From contig JAGAJM010000006.1 of NCBI GenBank assembly GCA_017626055.1, forward strand, positions 248,001 through 312,000: a stretch of DNA of 64,000 nucleotides. Direction: 5' to 3'. The DNA comes from a bacterium (GTDB lineage Bacteria; Cyanobacteriota; Vampirovibrionia; Gastranaerophilales; Gastranaerophilaceae). Numbering within the stretch: the first letter of the stretch is position 1; each line of letters starts with the position of its first letter. The notes below the pieces were generated by a model. It was not told the origin of the DNA, searched no databases, and saw only the letters and a list, made by a program, of their open reading frames with translations. A program made the position numbers and the translations under genes. Shown here piece after piece: positions 17,065-25,749 of the stretch.

Positions 17065-17853
17065 ATGGGTAAAATGAAATTTTTAGTTTTTGCACTTGGG
17101 CTAGTTTTAGCAATTCCAACAATTGCTGGAGCAATTCAAACAAATAGTATTGAAGTGACAAAAGATATTAATCAAGATACTGCAATACAACTTAGAGATG
17201 CAGGTTCTCCAGCTGCGGTTGATAGTGTAACTGAGTTGGTAACTCGTTATATGACAAATTTTAGAACTTGTGAACCTGTGCATTTAACACAAACTGTGGA
17301 TATATTTGGTTTTAAATTCAGTTATCAATTTGATATTAATGGATGGGTTGATAATAAATGTTCATATTATGCAACTGCTAATATCGGAGGTCTTGGTAAC
17401 GACATTAGAGATGTGTTCCAAATTCAAGCGACAGATGAAATGATTGCTAAGGTTAAACCAGTTATTCAATGTAATTTTACTAGAGAGCAGTTGGATATTC
17501 TCGTTGATGGTTTTATTGCTGCTCAAGAAAGAAAAGTTTCTGAAAAAATTGGTTTAGCTGAAGGTGAAACTCCAACAGGTAAGCCAAAATTATCTCCAGC
17601 AGAAGAAAAAATGATGCAAATGCTAACAACAAGCGGTGCTTGCACAATTCCAAATCAAGAAGAATTGATGAAAAACTTTACAGAATTGATGGGAACATTC
17701 CAATCAACAACACCAAGTTCACCAGAAGTATCAGTACCTGCTGCACCTGAACAAAAAGTAGAACCTGTTACACCAGAAGCTGAACCAGTTCAAAAACCAA
17801 CTCTAAGACAAGATGGTCCAAAAGTTAATATGCCATCAGCACCTAGCTTCTAA
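17065..17853 (+). CDS. secreted cysteine protein, tandem paralogue of 16384
   Basis: 262 residues with a signal peptide (about 1-23). It shares the C...GWVDNKC...CNFTREQL...C pattern with the previous gene, 21 bases upstream, so the two form an operon. It differs by a C-terminal tail of about 60 residues rich in Pro, Glu and Val (EPVTPEAEPVQKPT), probably disordered and perhaps spanning the periplasm. AAGGA precedes the ATG and a terminator follows. Function unknown. Confidence 0.72.
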   Translation: MGKMKFLVFALGLVLAIPTIAGAIQTNSIEVTKDINQDTAIQLRDAGSPAAVDSVTELVTRYMTNFRTCEPVHLTQTVDIFGFKFSYQFDINGWVDNKCSYYATANIGGLGNDIRDVFQIQATDEMIAKVKPVIQCNFTREQLDILVDGFIAAQERKVSEKIGLAEGETPTGKPKLSPAEEKMMQMLTTSGACTIPNQEELMKNFTELMGTFQSTTPSSPEVSVPAAPEQKVEPVTPEAEPVQKPTLRQDGPKVNMPSAPSF

Positions 17854-17875
17854 TTTCAATTTTAATAATAAATGT

Positions 17876-17912
17876 AAAAATCACCATGGCGTTTTTGTTG
17901 TGGTGATTTTTT
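17876..17912 (+). terminator. terminator after the paralogue pair
   Basis: AAAAATCACCA pairs with TGGTGATTTTT around a U-rich loop and ends in a T run. It separates the pair from the TolC-like gene. Confidence 0.8.
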
Positions 17913-17952
17913 GTTGATGTTCATGGTAGAATACTTGAACGGGAATATATTT

Positions 17953-19224
17953 ATGAAAAAGATTTTATTAACAATTTTATGTTTTATATTTTTGACACAA
18001 GTTGCAGGTTATTCTGAAGTTGTGCATATATCTTTGGATGAGGCGGTTAGTTTAGCGATAGATAAGAACTTAGATATAAAATCTAAACGTAAAAAAGCTG
18101 AAGAGCTTAAGCAAGATATAAAAATTGCCAATGCCTTAAAAAACCCACAATTTCAATCGAATTTCTTGGTTGGTAGAGTTACTAGAGGAAACTCAAGTCA
18201 ATTTGGCTTAGCGCTACCAGTAGAAGTTGCTAAACGTGGTATTCGTAAAAAGGTTGCTCAAATAAACCTACAAATAGCAGAAAATGAAATAAGAGCATCA
18301 GAACATGAATTAAAGATACGTGTAATGAGGGCTTATTTTAATATTTTATATATGAAATCAGTTGTAAAAATCTTACAAGAACGTGAAAAAATGTTCTGTA
18401 GCATAAAATCGATTGCTGATAATCACGAACAATATGAACTTCATACAAGTATTGATATTCTGCAAAATGATATGAAATATAAAAAACAACTTGTGTTGTT
18501 AAATCAAGCAAAAGCTAATCTTTTGGGAGCTCAATTTGCATTGAATGATGTTATGAATATTGAGGGGTCAAAAGTTATGTATGATACTATTGAGGCTTCA
18601 TTATTTTCAAAAGATTTGGCGATTTTAAATATAAATATTCCACAATATCAAGTTATTGAAGATACTGCAATGCAATATAGTTATGCTCTATCAATAGCTG
18701 AACAAAATATTGAAAAACGTTCAGCAGAAGTTACTCAAGCAAAAAGAAAACGTATTCCAGATGTAACTGTTGCGGGAGGTTATGCTTATCAAACTGCACA
18801 TCAAACAAGGGGAGCAGCTTTACCAGGTGCGTTTGTTGGTGCAGGGTTTGATATTCCTATTTTATATAGTTATACTCCAGATGTAAAAAAGGCGAAAATC
18901 GTTCTTAATCGTGCAGAGATAGACAAAGCATCTTTTGAAAATCATTTAAAATTTGCACTAAAAGAAGATTATAACGATTTTAAATATGCGAAAGAAAATA
19001 TTGAGCATTACAAGGTAATTTTGCAGGAGTCAATGGAAGTTTTGGATAACTATAAGAAACGTTATGAAAAGGGGCAAGTAATGTTACTTAACTTATTGCA
19101 AGTTGAAACTGCGCACCAAGAGAACGTTAGAGAATATATTAATGCCGTTCAGGTCTTTTATGATGCCTATTTGAATTTGATGCAAAATGTTGGGCACGAT
19201 ATTCTTTTAGAAGAAGAAATGTAG
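17953..19224 (+). CDS. TolC/CzcC-like outer-membrane efflux protein
   Basis: 423 residues from the ATG at 17953, which opens a signal peptide (MKKILLTILCFIFL). The open frame begins 42 bases earlier but that extension carries no signal. ISLDEAVSLAIDKNLDIKS is the classic first helix of the outer-membrane efflux protein repeat. The second repeat has FDIPILYSYTPDVKKAK and a later KRYEKGQVMLLNLLQVE, typical of the CzcC branch. It forms a trimeric channel across periplasm and outer membrane, which supports a diderm cell. No pump or adaptor gene is next to it. Confidence 0.88.
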   Translation: MKKILLTILCFIFLTQVAGYSEVVHISLDEAVSLAIDKNLDIKSKRKKAEELKQDIKIANALKNPQFQSNFLVGRVTRGNSSQFGLALPVEVAKRGIRKKVAQINLQIAENEIRASEHELKIRVMRAYFNILYMKSVVKILQEREKMFCSIKSIADNHEQYELHTSIDILQNDMKYKKQLVLLNQAKANLLGAQFALNDVMNIEGSKVMYDTIEASLFSKDLAILNINIPQYQVIEDTAMQYSYALSIAEQNIEKRSAEVTQAKRKRIPDVTVAGGYAYQTAHQTRGAALPGAFVGAGFDIPILYSYTPDVKKAKIVLNRAEIDKASFENHLKFALKEDYNDFKYAKENIEHYKVILQESMEVLDNYKKRYEKGQVMLLNLLQVETAHQENVREYINAVQVFYDAYLNLMQNVGHDILLEEEM

Positions 19225-19225
19225 T

Positions 19226-19978
19226 TTAAACTAAAGATAAAACTGGGTTTTTGCTTTTAACTTGTCTTAGTTTTTCTACACGTTTAAGGATAGCGTTTGC
19301 ATTTTCAGCATCTGGTTGAGCTGATAAAAATTTGCGATAATATCTTTTTGCTTCTGTTTGTTTACCTAATTTATCAAAGCATAGTCCGATTTCAGAATAG
19401 ATATTTGTGTAATTAGGATTAATTTTTAGCACATTTAAGTATAAACCAAGTGCTTGTTTGTATAGTTCCATTTTCATAAACAGTGTAGATTTTCTTAAGT
19501 ATGCGTTGATATATGTTGGTGAGTTTTCGATTAGTTTTTGATAAATCATTAGTGCCATATCTTGTTCATCGCATAATTCGTGCGCTCTACCTAATTGATA
19601 GATAGCTTCTGGATTATCTGGTTCGATTTCAACTGCTCGAATGAAGCATTTAATAGCTTTACAAGGAACTTCTTCTTTAAGATGGCAAAGTCCCAATTCA
19701 AAAAAGGTTTCGAATTTATTAGAATCAAGTAATGCTGCTTTTTCTAGATTTTCAATAGCTTTGTTGATTTTGCCCATATTTTTGTAGCAAATACCAAGAC
19801 CTAAGTATGTTTCAGCATTATTTCTGTCAAGCAAAATAGAGTTCAAGTAAGTGCTTGCAGCTTCTTTGAACGAATCGTTAGCTCTCAAAAGTTCGGCCTT
19901 TTCTAGTAAGTCTTTTTGCATAGTCTTACTAAGAACAGGGGTACTCATATAACGGGATTTTGTATTTTCACTACTCAA
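19226..19978 (-). CDS. TPR-repeat protein
   Basis: 250 residues with about six tetratricopeptide repeats (for example AETYLGLGICYKNMGKINKAIENLEKA is one full unit in two halves). No signal peptide or membrane helix is present, so it is likely a cytosolic adaptor. The start is a TTG at 19978 with AGAGG about nine bases upstream; the first in-frame ATG, ten codons on, has no ribosome site. It converges with the TolC-like gene, leaving one base between the stops. Partners are unknown. Confidence 0.8.
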   Translation of the reverse strand: MSSENTKSRYMSTPVLSKTMQKDLLEKAELLRANDSFKEAASTYLNSILLDRNNAETYLGLGICYKNMGKINKAIENLEKAALLDSNKFETFFELGLCHLKEEVPCKAIKCFIRAVEIEPDNPEAIYQLGRAHELCDEQDMALMIYQKLIENSPTYINAYLRKSTLFMKMELYKQALGLYLNVLKINPNYTNIYSEIGLCFDKLGKQTEAKRYYRKFLSAQPDAENANAILKRVEKLRQVKSKNPVLSLV

Positions 19979-20081
19979 CTCTTCTGTCCTCTTCCTTAAC
20001 TATTCTAGAATTTTTTCATGACTAGAAGAACCTCCAAAAGATGTAAACATTAATCAACCAATGGATTTATTATCGTGCTTG

Positions 20082-20090
20082 TGTTATAAA
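20082..20090 (+). promoter_or_regulatory. extended -10 box six bases before a start codon (leaderless candidate)
   Basis: TG-T-TATAAA is followed by exactly six bases and then the ATG at 20097. No Shine-Dalgarno sequence lies between them, so transcription probably begins at or beside the start codon. Confidence 0.5.
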
Positions 20091-20096
20091 TTAATT

Positions 20097-20927
20097 ATGA
20101 GAAAGCTATTAATTTTATTAGGGATATTGGGAGTTATTATTGGTACGCCTGCCTTTGCAAATGAAGGTGAAGAAATCCAATTAGGTGCTGTTGAGCAAGC
20201 CAAAATTGAACTTCCAAAAGTTGATTATAAAGATAAAGAATCTCTTGTGATTAGTGATAAAGAGATTATGGATGAAATTATCAAACTTCAAAGAGAAAAA
20301 GATATGGAAGATATCGAAAATCTTTGGAAAGGGACAGTCGAAAATAATCAAGTTATAGGTTTTGCGTTGAAAAAACTTTCTACCCCAGAAAGCCAAAGAC
20401 GTATCCATTCTTCCTTAATGGCAAAAACTCTTTCTGCAATCGTGACAGGAGCAGCTTTAGCGCCTTGTTTAATTGGAGCTGATTATATGGTTCAGTCGGG
20501 GTCTTATGCGGCGGGTAGAATTGCCCATAATTTGTTGAATAGGAAAAATGTTCCACAAGAGATTCCGCTTACTGATACTGAACTAATTGAGTTGGCTGGT
20601 TTAGTGGAAAACCTACAAGATAAGATTATTAATGCATATTATAATTATAAGAGTGCGCTTTCTCAGTTGAAAGAAGTTCGTTCAAGACAGCTTTTGTATA
20701 GTAAAAACTACGTAAAAGCTATGGATGAAGAGGACTTTTTAGAAATAGCGATTTCTTCAGCTTTGTATAAAGATATGGAAATCGAAGAGTTTAAGTATAT
20801 GCAGTTAGCAAAAAAATATCATTTGGAATTGCAACGCTTAGCAGGTAAAAAAGTTGTGGATAATTTGAATTTGTACCAATATAATTACGATACAACTTTG
20901 GTTGGAGGTAGCAATGTTAAAAAATAA
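20097..20927 (+). CDS. exported protein with coiled-coil region, tandem paralogue of 20914
   Basis: 276 residues from the ATG at 20097, which opens a signal peptide (MRKLLILLGILGV, ending AFA). The frame is open further upstream, but that part has no signal. It has a conserved block (ENLWKGTVENNQVIGFALKKL) matching SLLWQGAAVQSDTINFALYKL in the next protein, a Gly/Ala-rich hydrophobic stretch, then long helices (LVENLQDKIINAYYNYKSAL) matching KVEDLQQRAVDLYYDYMSAK. No Shine-Dalgarno site is present. It overlaps the next gene by 14 bases. The family was not recognised; an envelope location is likely. Confidence 0.68.
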   Translation: MRKLLILLGILGVIIGTPAFANEGEEIQLGAVEQAKIELPKVDYKDKESLVISDKEIMDEIIKLQREKDMEDIENLWKGTVENNQVIGFALKKLSTPESQRRIHSSLMAKTLSAIVTGAALAPCLIGADYMVQSGSYAAGRIAHNLLNRKNVPQEIPLTDTELIELAGLVENLQDKIINAYYNYKSALSQLKEVRSRQLLYSKNYVKAMDEEDFLEIAISSALYKDMEIEEFKYMQLAKKYHLELQRLAGKKVVDNLNLYQYNYDTTLVGGSNVKK

Positions 20928-22761
20928 ATTACTTCTATTTTCTTTATTTTTTGGTCTTAGCTCGCTTCCAATATTTGGAGCAGAAGTTTTATCTGATGTG
21001 CAATTTCCAAAAGCTCCAGCTTATAGAGTTGGGATTTCTGAATTGCCAGAAAGACAATATGTTCAAGCTATTGAAGAAAAAAATAAACAAGCTGATAAAG
21101 TTACTAAAATTAGTGATGTGTCGGATGCAAATGTTACAGACTTAACTTATGCAGATTTAAGTATTAAAAGATTGTCAAAAGAGGTTGCTCAAGAATTAGA
21201 ATTTGAAGAGCAAGATATGTTGGCTGATTTGTCTTTGTTATGGCAAGGTGCGGCAGTTCAAAGTGATACAATTAACTTTGCTTTGTACAAATTGGCAAAC
21301 CCAGATGCAGATAAACCTGATGAAAAATCTTTACGTAATGTATTAAAAACAATTGCAAGTATGTCAACTTTAGTTGGTGCTAGTATGGGAAGTCCTCTGA
21401 TTGCTGGTTCTTCGCTTATTGGAGGTAATATCTTTGGAATTATGTCCCAAGATACAAAGGCTTTGAACTATAAATATACTCGAGTAAATGATGCGGATAT
21501 GATTATTCTTATTCGTAAAGTTGAGGATTTACAACAACGTGCAGTTGATTTGTATTACGATTATATGAGTGCAAAAAAACAATTAGAGTTTGCAAATAAT
21601 TTAGTTGAAGATAGGAAACGTAAATTTGACCTTGCTCAAAAAAATAATGCAGCAAGAGAATTGGTTGTAATTACTGATGCTTATTATCGTACTGCACTAG
21701 ACAAACAAAGAACTGCAAAATCCGAATTCTTTTCTAAAAGGGCAGCGTTAGAACAATTTGTTGGACGAGATACTTTTTTACAATTTGAGGCAGAACTTGC
21801 AGCGAGAGAAAAGGGGGAAACAACAAATACTGTTTCTCAATCAAAAGAGCAAACTCCTGAAGAGGTAAAATTGCAAGAGGCTGAATACCAACAAACTGTT
21901 GAGAATGTGAAAAATTATACTGAAAATGTGGTTGAAGCAACTCAAGAGCAAAAAACAGAAGAACCTATTATTCGTGAAGTTAAAGAAGTTATTGTTGAAG
22001 ATGTAACAGAAGACATTCCTCAAGAAACATCTAAAAAATCAAATAAATTAAAGTTCTGGGAAAAGAAAGAAAAACTTCAAGAAGAAGATTTCAAATCAGT
22101 TGAAGAGGTTAAGGTTAAACAAGAAAAAATAAAAGTAGAAAAACCTAAGGTTGAAAAAGTAAAGACAGAAAAAATTAAAAAAGAGAAGGTTGTTTCTCCA
22201 AAAATAGCTGAACCAAAAATTAAAAATGAAAAGTTGCAACCATTAGAGCCAATAACTATAAAAAGTTATGAGGAAACTGTATTAGATATTGAAAAATCTT
22301 TAGATGAAAATGGGTATAATACGTATGACTTTTCTGACGCTGAACGAGGTGGAATTAAATATTTTGGGGATCCAATGTATGATGGAATGACTGGTTTAGC
22401 CGCAAACATTGATGAAACATCGTCAAAGAAATCATTTTTAAACAAATTTAAAAAGAAAAAACAAGAAACTGAAGAAAAACCTAAAAAAGAAAAGAAAGAA
22501 AAGGTTGACCCAAAATCAACAAAGAATTTAATATTTTTACATGGTGAAGATAAGCAGACTGCAAAATCTAGATTTAATTTCAATGTTAATGGTCGTGAAA
22601 TTCAACAAAACACTGGAGAAAAATCTTTGCAGGATGTTAAACCTATTCAAAATATTCAACAACAAATAAATAATGAGTTCAATTTGCCACCATTAGACGA
22701 GATTAGAACACCAGATTTAACTCGTGATGGTTATTCGATTCATTCAGAGTATATGTATTAG
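20914..22761 (+). CDS. exported coiled-coil protein with Lys/Glu-rich C-terminal half
   Basis: 615 residues. The ATG at 20914 with GGAGG upstream opens the signal peptide (LLLFSLFFGLSSLPIFGA). The N-terminal 310 residues are paralogous to the upstream protein, with an added helical hairpin that resembles the repeats of TolC-like proteins. The second half is low-complexity: KVEKVKTEKIKKEKV-type runs, then Gln/Asn-rich segments. This suggests a long flexible, charged tail, perhaps reaching the wall or surface. Function unknown. The two genes probably arose by tandem duplication with later fusion of the charged tail. Confidence 0.65.
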   Translation: MLKNKLLLFSLFFGLSSLPIFGAEVLSDVQFPKAPAYRVGISELPERQYVQAIEEKNKQADKVTKISDVSDANVTDLTYADLSIKRLSKEVAQELEFEEQDMLADLSLLWQGAAVQSDTINFALYKLANPDADKPDEKSLRNVLKTIASMSTLVGASMGSPLIAGSSLIGGNIFGIMSQDTKALNYKYTRVNDADMIILIRKVEDLQQRAVDLYYDYMSAKKQLEFANNLVEDRKRKFDLAQKNNAARELVVITDAYYRTALDKQRTAKSEFFSKRAALEQFVGRDTFLQFEAELAAREKGETTNTVSQSKEQTPEEVKLQEAEYQQTVENVKNYTENVVEATQEQKTEEPIIREVKEVIVEDVTEDIPQETSKKSNKLKFWEKKEKLQEEDFKSVEEVKVKQEKIKVEKPKVEKVKTEKIKKEKVVSPKIAEPKIKNEKLQPLEPITIKSYEETVLDIEKSLDENGYNTYDFSDAERGGIKYFGDPMYDGMTGLAANIDETSSKKSFLNKFKKKKQETEEKPKKEKKEKVDPKSTKNLIFLHGEDKQTAKSRFNFNVNGREIQQNTGEKSLQDVKPIQNIQQQINNEFNLPPLDEIRTPDLTRDGYSIHSEYMY

Positions 22762-22770
22762 GAGATAAAG

Positions 22771-23418
22771 ATGAGATTTGTACCTTTTGCTACTTATAAT
22801 GGGCAAAAAAATATGGATATAGATGCGGAATTGTTAGAACAAGCAATTGCCGAAAACTTACAAGAGCCAATATTTAGACTTTATGCTTGGGAGCCAGCTT
22901 GTGTTTCTTTGGGTAGAAATCAAGACGAAAGTTTTTTGGATAGAGAGTTTTTAAAAAGTCATAATATCGATGTTGTTAGACGCTTAACTGGTGGTAGAGC
23001 GTTGCTTCATGCAGATGAAATTACATATAGTTTTATTTGTCCAATTTCATATTTAGAACACGGGGAACATATTGTATCTTCATACAAAGAAATTTGCCAG
23101 ATCTTAATTGAGAAGTTCAAAGAACTTGGAATTGAATTAGATTTTGGTGGGAAAAAGCCTGTAAATACGGCGTTTGATTATTGTATGTTGATTTCGACAG
23201 GTGCGGATTTATGCTATAACAATAAAAAACTAATTGGTTCAGCTCAATTTAGAAAAAATGGTTATATTTTGCAACATGGTGGAATTTTGTATGATTATGA
23301 CAAAACTCTTTTAGAAACTGTATTTGGGGAACCTGTTAGCGCTGATGAAATTACAACAATTAAAGAAATTAATCCAAATTTGACAAAAGAAAAAATAATT
23401 GAGATACTAAGTAAGTAA
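22771..23418 (+). CDS. lipoate-protein ligase A / LipM-type octanoyltransferase family protein
   Basis: 215 residues. Family motifs are VSLGRNQDE, RRLTGGRALLHADEITYSF, and NNKKLIGSAQFRKNGYILQHGGIL. The RR-TGG-H block binds the acyl-adenylate or acyl group, and the lysine in LIGSAQ-type motifs is conserved. A cysteine in AFDYCMLIS lies where LipM enzymes keep their catalytic cysteine, favouring octanoyl transfer from acyl carrier protein to GcvH, but free-lipoate ligation cannot be excluded. AGGAG precedes the ATG. It follows the coiled-coil gene by nine bases. Confidence 0.85.
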   Translation: MRFVPFATYNGQKNMDIDAELLEQAIAENLQEPIFRLYAWEPACVSLGRNQDESFLDREFLKSHNIDVVRRLTGGRALLHADEITYSFICPISYLEHGEHIVSSYKEICQILIEKFKELGIELDFGGKKPVNTAFDYCMLISTGADLCYNNKKLIGSAQFRKNGYILQHGGILYDYDKTLLETVFGEPVSADEITTIKEINPNLTKEKIIEILSK

Positions 23419-23438
23419 ATAAGATTCGGAGCAGTATA

Positions 23439-24206
23439 TTGTTTAAGCGTTTTAGAAAATTAGATGCTATAACCCAATCTCAAACGATGCTGATTATGGG
23501 TATTGTATTTTTGGTGGTTTTTGCTCTGATTGCTGTTCCGTTTTATAACTCTGTAAAGCAAAAAATTGCAATAACAAAACTTAGAACTATCTATACTCAG
23601 TTAATCGATGCTAGTCATAGAGCTTTTATTAGTTCAATGACAAATATGAACGAATTTGATACAACGCTTCCGATTGATAAATTTGCTCAAATTTATTTCA
23701 CATCTCAACTTCCTGTTGAAAGATATTGCATAGAAAAGCAAGGTGAATGTTGGAATCCGATTCAATATAGTGACATGACAAATTCATTATTTGATAATAA
23801 GGTTACTTATAGTGTTGTATTAAAAGGTGGCACTGTTCTTGGGTTTAGTAAGAATGTCAACAATTTGATAACCTTAATTGTTGATGTTGATGGGAAGTTG
23901 GGTGATAACAAATTAGGTCGAGATGTATTTTCTTTCTATATTTATAACAATACCCAAAGACCAACTATTTGCACTGATGATATATATGAAAAATATTATG
24001 TGAAGGATGGCGTGCATTTTGGAGGATTTGATAGATGTGGAGTTCCCCATGATGCTTATCCATATGAAGAATTATTTTCTCTAACATTAGATGATGGTTG
24101 TAATCCTGAAGCGCCACCGAGCCCTCTTGGAGTAGGCGTAGGTGCTGCTTGTTCAGCTTTGATTAAGGCATCCAATTGGACTATTGATAAAATTTATCCT
24201 TGGTAG
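23439..24206 (+). CDS. pilin-like protein without a canonical prepilin signal
   Basis: 255 residues, starting at TTG with CGGAGC upstream. A membrane helix near residues 17-37 (MLIMGIVFLVVFALIAVP) is followed by a long amphipathic helix and a globular domain. RYCIEKQGECWNP and LGRDVFSFYIY match CVNKAPGCWHQ and VGKDVFVLVW in the pilin at 14553, so the folds are related. However, the G-F-T-L-x-E prepilin cleavage motif is absent; the residues before the helix are DAITQSQTM. It may be a membrane-anchored minor component or a non-processed relative. The C terminus ends in WTIDKIYPW, resembling WTIPDYIW in the other pilin. Confidence 0.7.
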   Translation: MFKRFRKLDAITQSQTMLIMGIVFLVVFALIAVPFYNSVKQKIAITKLRTIYTQLIDASHRAFISSMTNMNEFDTTLPIDKFAQIYFTSQLPVERYCIEKQGECWNPIQYSDMTNSLFDNKVTYSVVLKGGTVLGFSKNVNNLITLIVDVDGKLGDNKLGRDVFSFYIYNNTQRPTICTDDIYEKYYVKDGVHFGGFDRCGVPHDAYPYEELFSLTLDDGCNPEAPPSPLGVGVGAACSALIKASNWTIDKIYPW

Positions 24207-24231
24207 TACAATTGTACAAAAGGGATTTATA

Positions 24232-25227
24232 ATGAAACAAAAAATTAAAGCAATGGTGATGGCTGCAGGTATGGGTTCTCGTTTGGAACCATTAACTTTG
24301 ATGTTCCCAAAACCATTGATTCCAGTGATGAATAGACCTTTAATGGATATTATTTTATCACAGTTACATTCAATTGGTGTTGATGAAGTTATTTCAAATA
24401 CTTACTATTTAGCTAATCAAATTATTGACAGATATAGTAAGAATGATTTGGGGATAAAATTTAGTCATATTAAGGAAACAGAATTATCTGGAACTGCTGG
24501 TGGTGTAAAAAAATGTCAGTTTTTCTTTGATGAGGGTGAAGATTTTGTTGTAATGTCTGGTGATGTCTTGACTACTGCAGACATTAAACAAGGTATTGAA
24601 ATCCACAAAAAATCTGGTGCGGTTGCAACAATTGGAGTGAAACAAGTTCCACACGAATTAGTATCTCATTTTGGGGTGGTAGTTACTGACGAAAAAGGTT
24701 TTATTACTGAGTTCCAAGAAAAACCTCCTATTGAAGAAGCAAAAAGTAATTTGATTAATACGGGTATTTATATTTTTAATTACAAAATTTTTGATTATAT
24801 CCCAGAAAATACGTTTTATGACTTTGCAAAAAATGTTTTCCCTAAATTGTTAGCAGAAGGGCAAATAAATACATTTGAGGTAAATGGATACTGGAACGAT
24901 ATCGGAACAATTGGACAATATAAACAGTCAATTCAAGATGTTTTTAATGGTGTTTGCGAGATTGAACATTCAAAAGTTGTTGAAACAAATTTAGGTAGCT
25001 ATATTTCAAATACTGCAAAAATTCCAAGTACAGTAAGATTTGTTGGTAACAATGTTGTTGGAGCAAATTGTAGACTTGGAGAATATATCAAATTGGAAAA
25101 TTGTGTAGTATTAGATGGTGCTGAAATCAAAACGGGTACTGAATTGTCTAATTGTGTGGTGTTGCCGTCAGTAGCTACCAAAAGTTCATCATCAAAAATT
25201 GTAGAAAAGGATATTTTAACAGTATAG
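24232..25227 (+). CDS. sugar-phosphate nucleotidyltransferase (NDP-sugar pyrophosphorylase family)
   Basis: 331 residues from the ATG at 24232, with AGGG upstream; longer frames run into the preceding gene. The N terminus has KAMVMAAGMGSRLEPLT, the nucleotide-binding loop of the family, then PKPLIPVMNRP and VMSGDVL with the metal-binding aspartate. GYWNDIGTIGQY closes the catalytic domain. The C-terminal 70 residues are a left-handed beta-helix fragment. The family makes NDP-sugars for glycans; a mannose-1-phosphate guanylyltransferase or glucose-1-phosphate thymidylyltransferase role is possible, and the base and sugar cannot be fixed by eye. Confidence 0.88.
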   Translation: MKQKIKAMVMAAGMGSRLEPLTLMFPKPLIPVMNRPLMDIILSQLHSIGVDEVISNTYYLANQIIDRYSKNDLGIKFSHIKETELSGTAGGVKKCQFFFDEGEDFVVMSGDVLTTADIKQGIEIHKKSGAVATIGVKQVPHELVSHFGVVVTDEKGFITEFQEKPPIEEAKSNLINTGIYIFNYKIFDYIPENTFYDFAKNVFPKLLAEGQINTFEVNGYWNDIGTIGQYKQSIQDVFNGVCEIEHSKVVETNLGSYISNTAKIPSTVRFVGNNVVGANCRLGEYIKLENCVVLDGAEIKTGTELSNCVVLPSVATKSSSSKIVEKDILTV

Positions 25228-25256
25228 TTGACTTGATTTTTTCGTAATTTGATGAT
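25228..25256 (+). promoter_or_regulatory. possible promoter for the RNA region before the tRNA
   Basis: TTGACT with a -10-like GATGAT 17 bases later, starting inside the stop codon region of the nucleotidyltransferase gene. The -10 is weak. Confidence 0.35.
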
Positions 25257-25261
25257 ATCCT

Positions 25262-25455
25262 TGAACTACACGAGGGGGTAAATATTCTTTCGTGTGATGG
25301 TGGATTTTAGCCAAGGACAATTGAGATTATATTGGACGATGGCGCTCTGCCGACGAGGATATGACTAAATGTCATATCAGAGGAGAGGAAAGGTAGTGCA
25401 ACCGAATGAAATGAGGTCAAGCTACCGCAAGCAGATCCCAAACAATTGAATAATA
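25262..25455 (+). ncRNA. candidate structured RNA upstream of a tRNA
   Basis: About 190 bases with no supported open frame and higher GC than its surroundings. Several helices are visible: ACACGA / TCGTGT (about 25269-25297), a perfect GATATGAC / GTCATATC hairpin near 25356-25376 closed outside by CTCT / AGAG, and GGTAG / CTACC around 25394-25428. No terminator separates it from the tRNA, so RNase P cleavage of the tRNA would release it. It does not match tmRNA, SRP RNA or RNase P signature motifs known to the reader. Identity unknown. Confidence 0.45.
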
Positions 25456-25465
25456 AGACTATCGC

Positions 25466-25560
<95 letters not shown>

Positions 25561-25574
25561 GAGTCTTTTTTATT

Positions 25575-25696
25575 GCATAAGCCCCAGGGTTTCGAACCCA
25601 AGTTTGTTATCTCTCGTAGTCGATAACAAACGGGTAAGCCTACGGCATACGAGTTGTAATCGTTCGCATTTCCTATGCTCACGAACAACTCTAGCA
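25575..25696. other. hairpin-rich segment between tRNA-end repeats
   Basis: About 120 bases between the two tRNA-end copies. It holds a T-arm-like GGGTTTCGAACCC, a perfect 10-bp inverted repeat GTTTGTTATC / GATAACAAAC with a 10-base loop near 25605-25634, and nested GAGTTG / CAACTC and GTTCG / CGAAC pairs near 25650-25692. The antisense open frame here is a by-product of tRNA-like sequence. It may be a decayed tRNA gene or the scar of an insertion. Confidence 0.5.
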
Positions 25697-25736
25697 GAAT
25701 CCCTCTGGTCCCAAATAAAAAAGACTTCCGACAAGG
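25697..25736 (+). repeat. tRNA 3'-end direct repeat, copy 2
   Basis: An identical 40-base copy of 25521-25560, lacking the 5' two thirds of the tRNA. It resembles the duplicated 3' end left by tRNA-targeted integration or by unequal recombination. Confidence 0.9.
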
Positions 25737-25749
25737 AGGTCTTTTTTAT
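25717..25749. terminator. bidirectional terminator in repeat copy 2
   Basis: AAGACTTCC / GGAGGTCTT (one G-T pair) with runs of A and T on either side, able to end transcription from both directions. The minus-strand gene stops at 25749. Confidence 0.75.
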
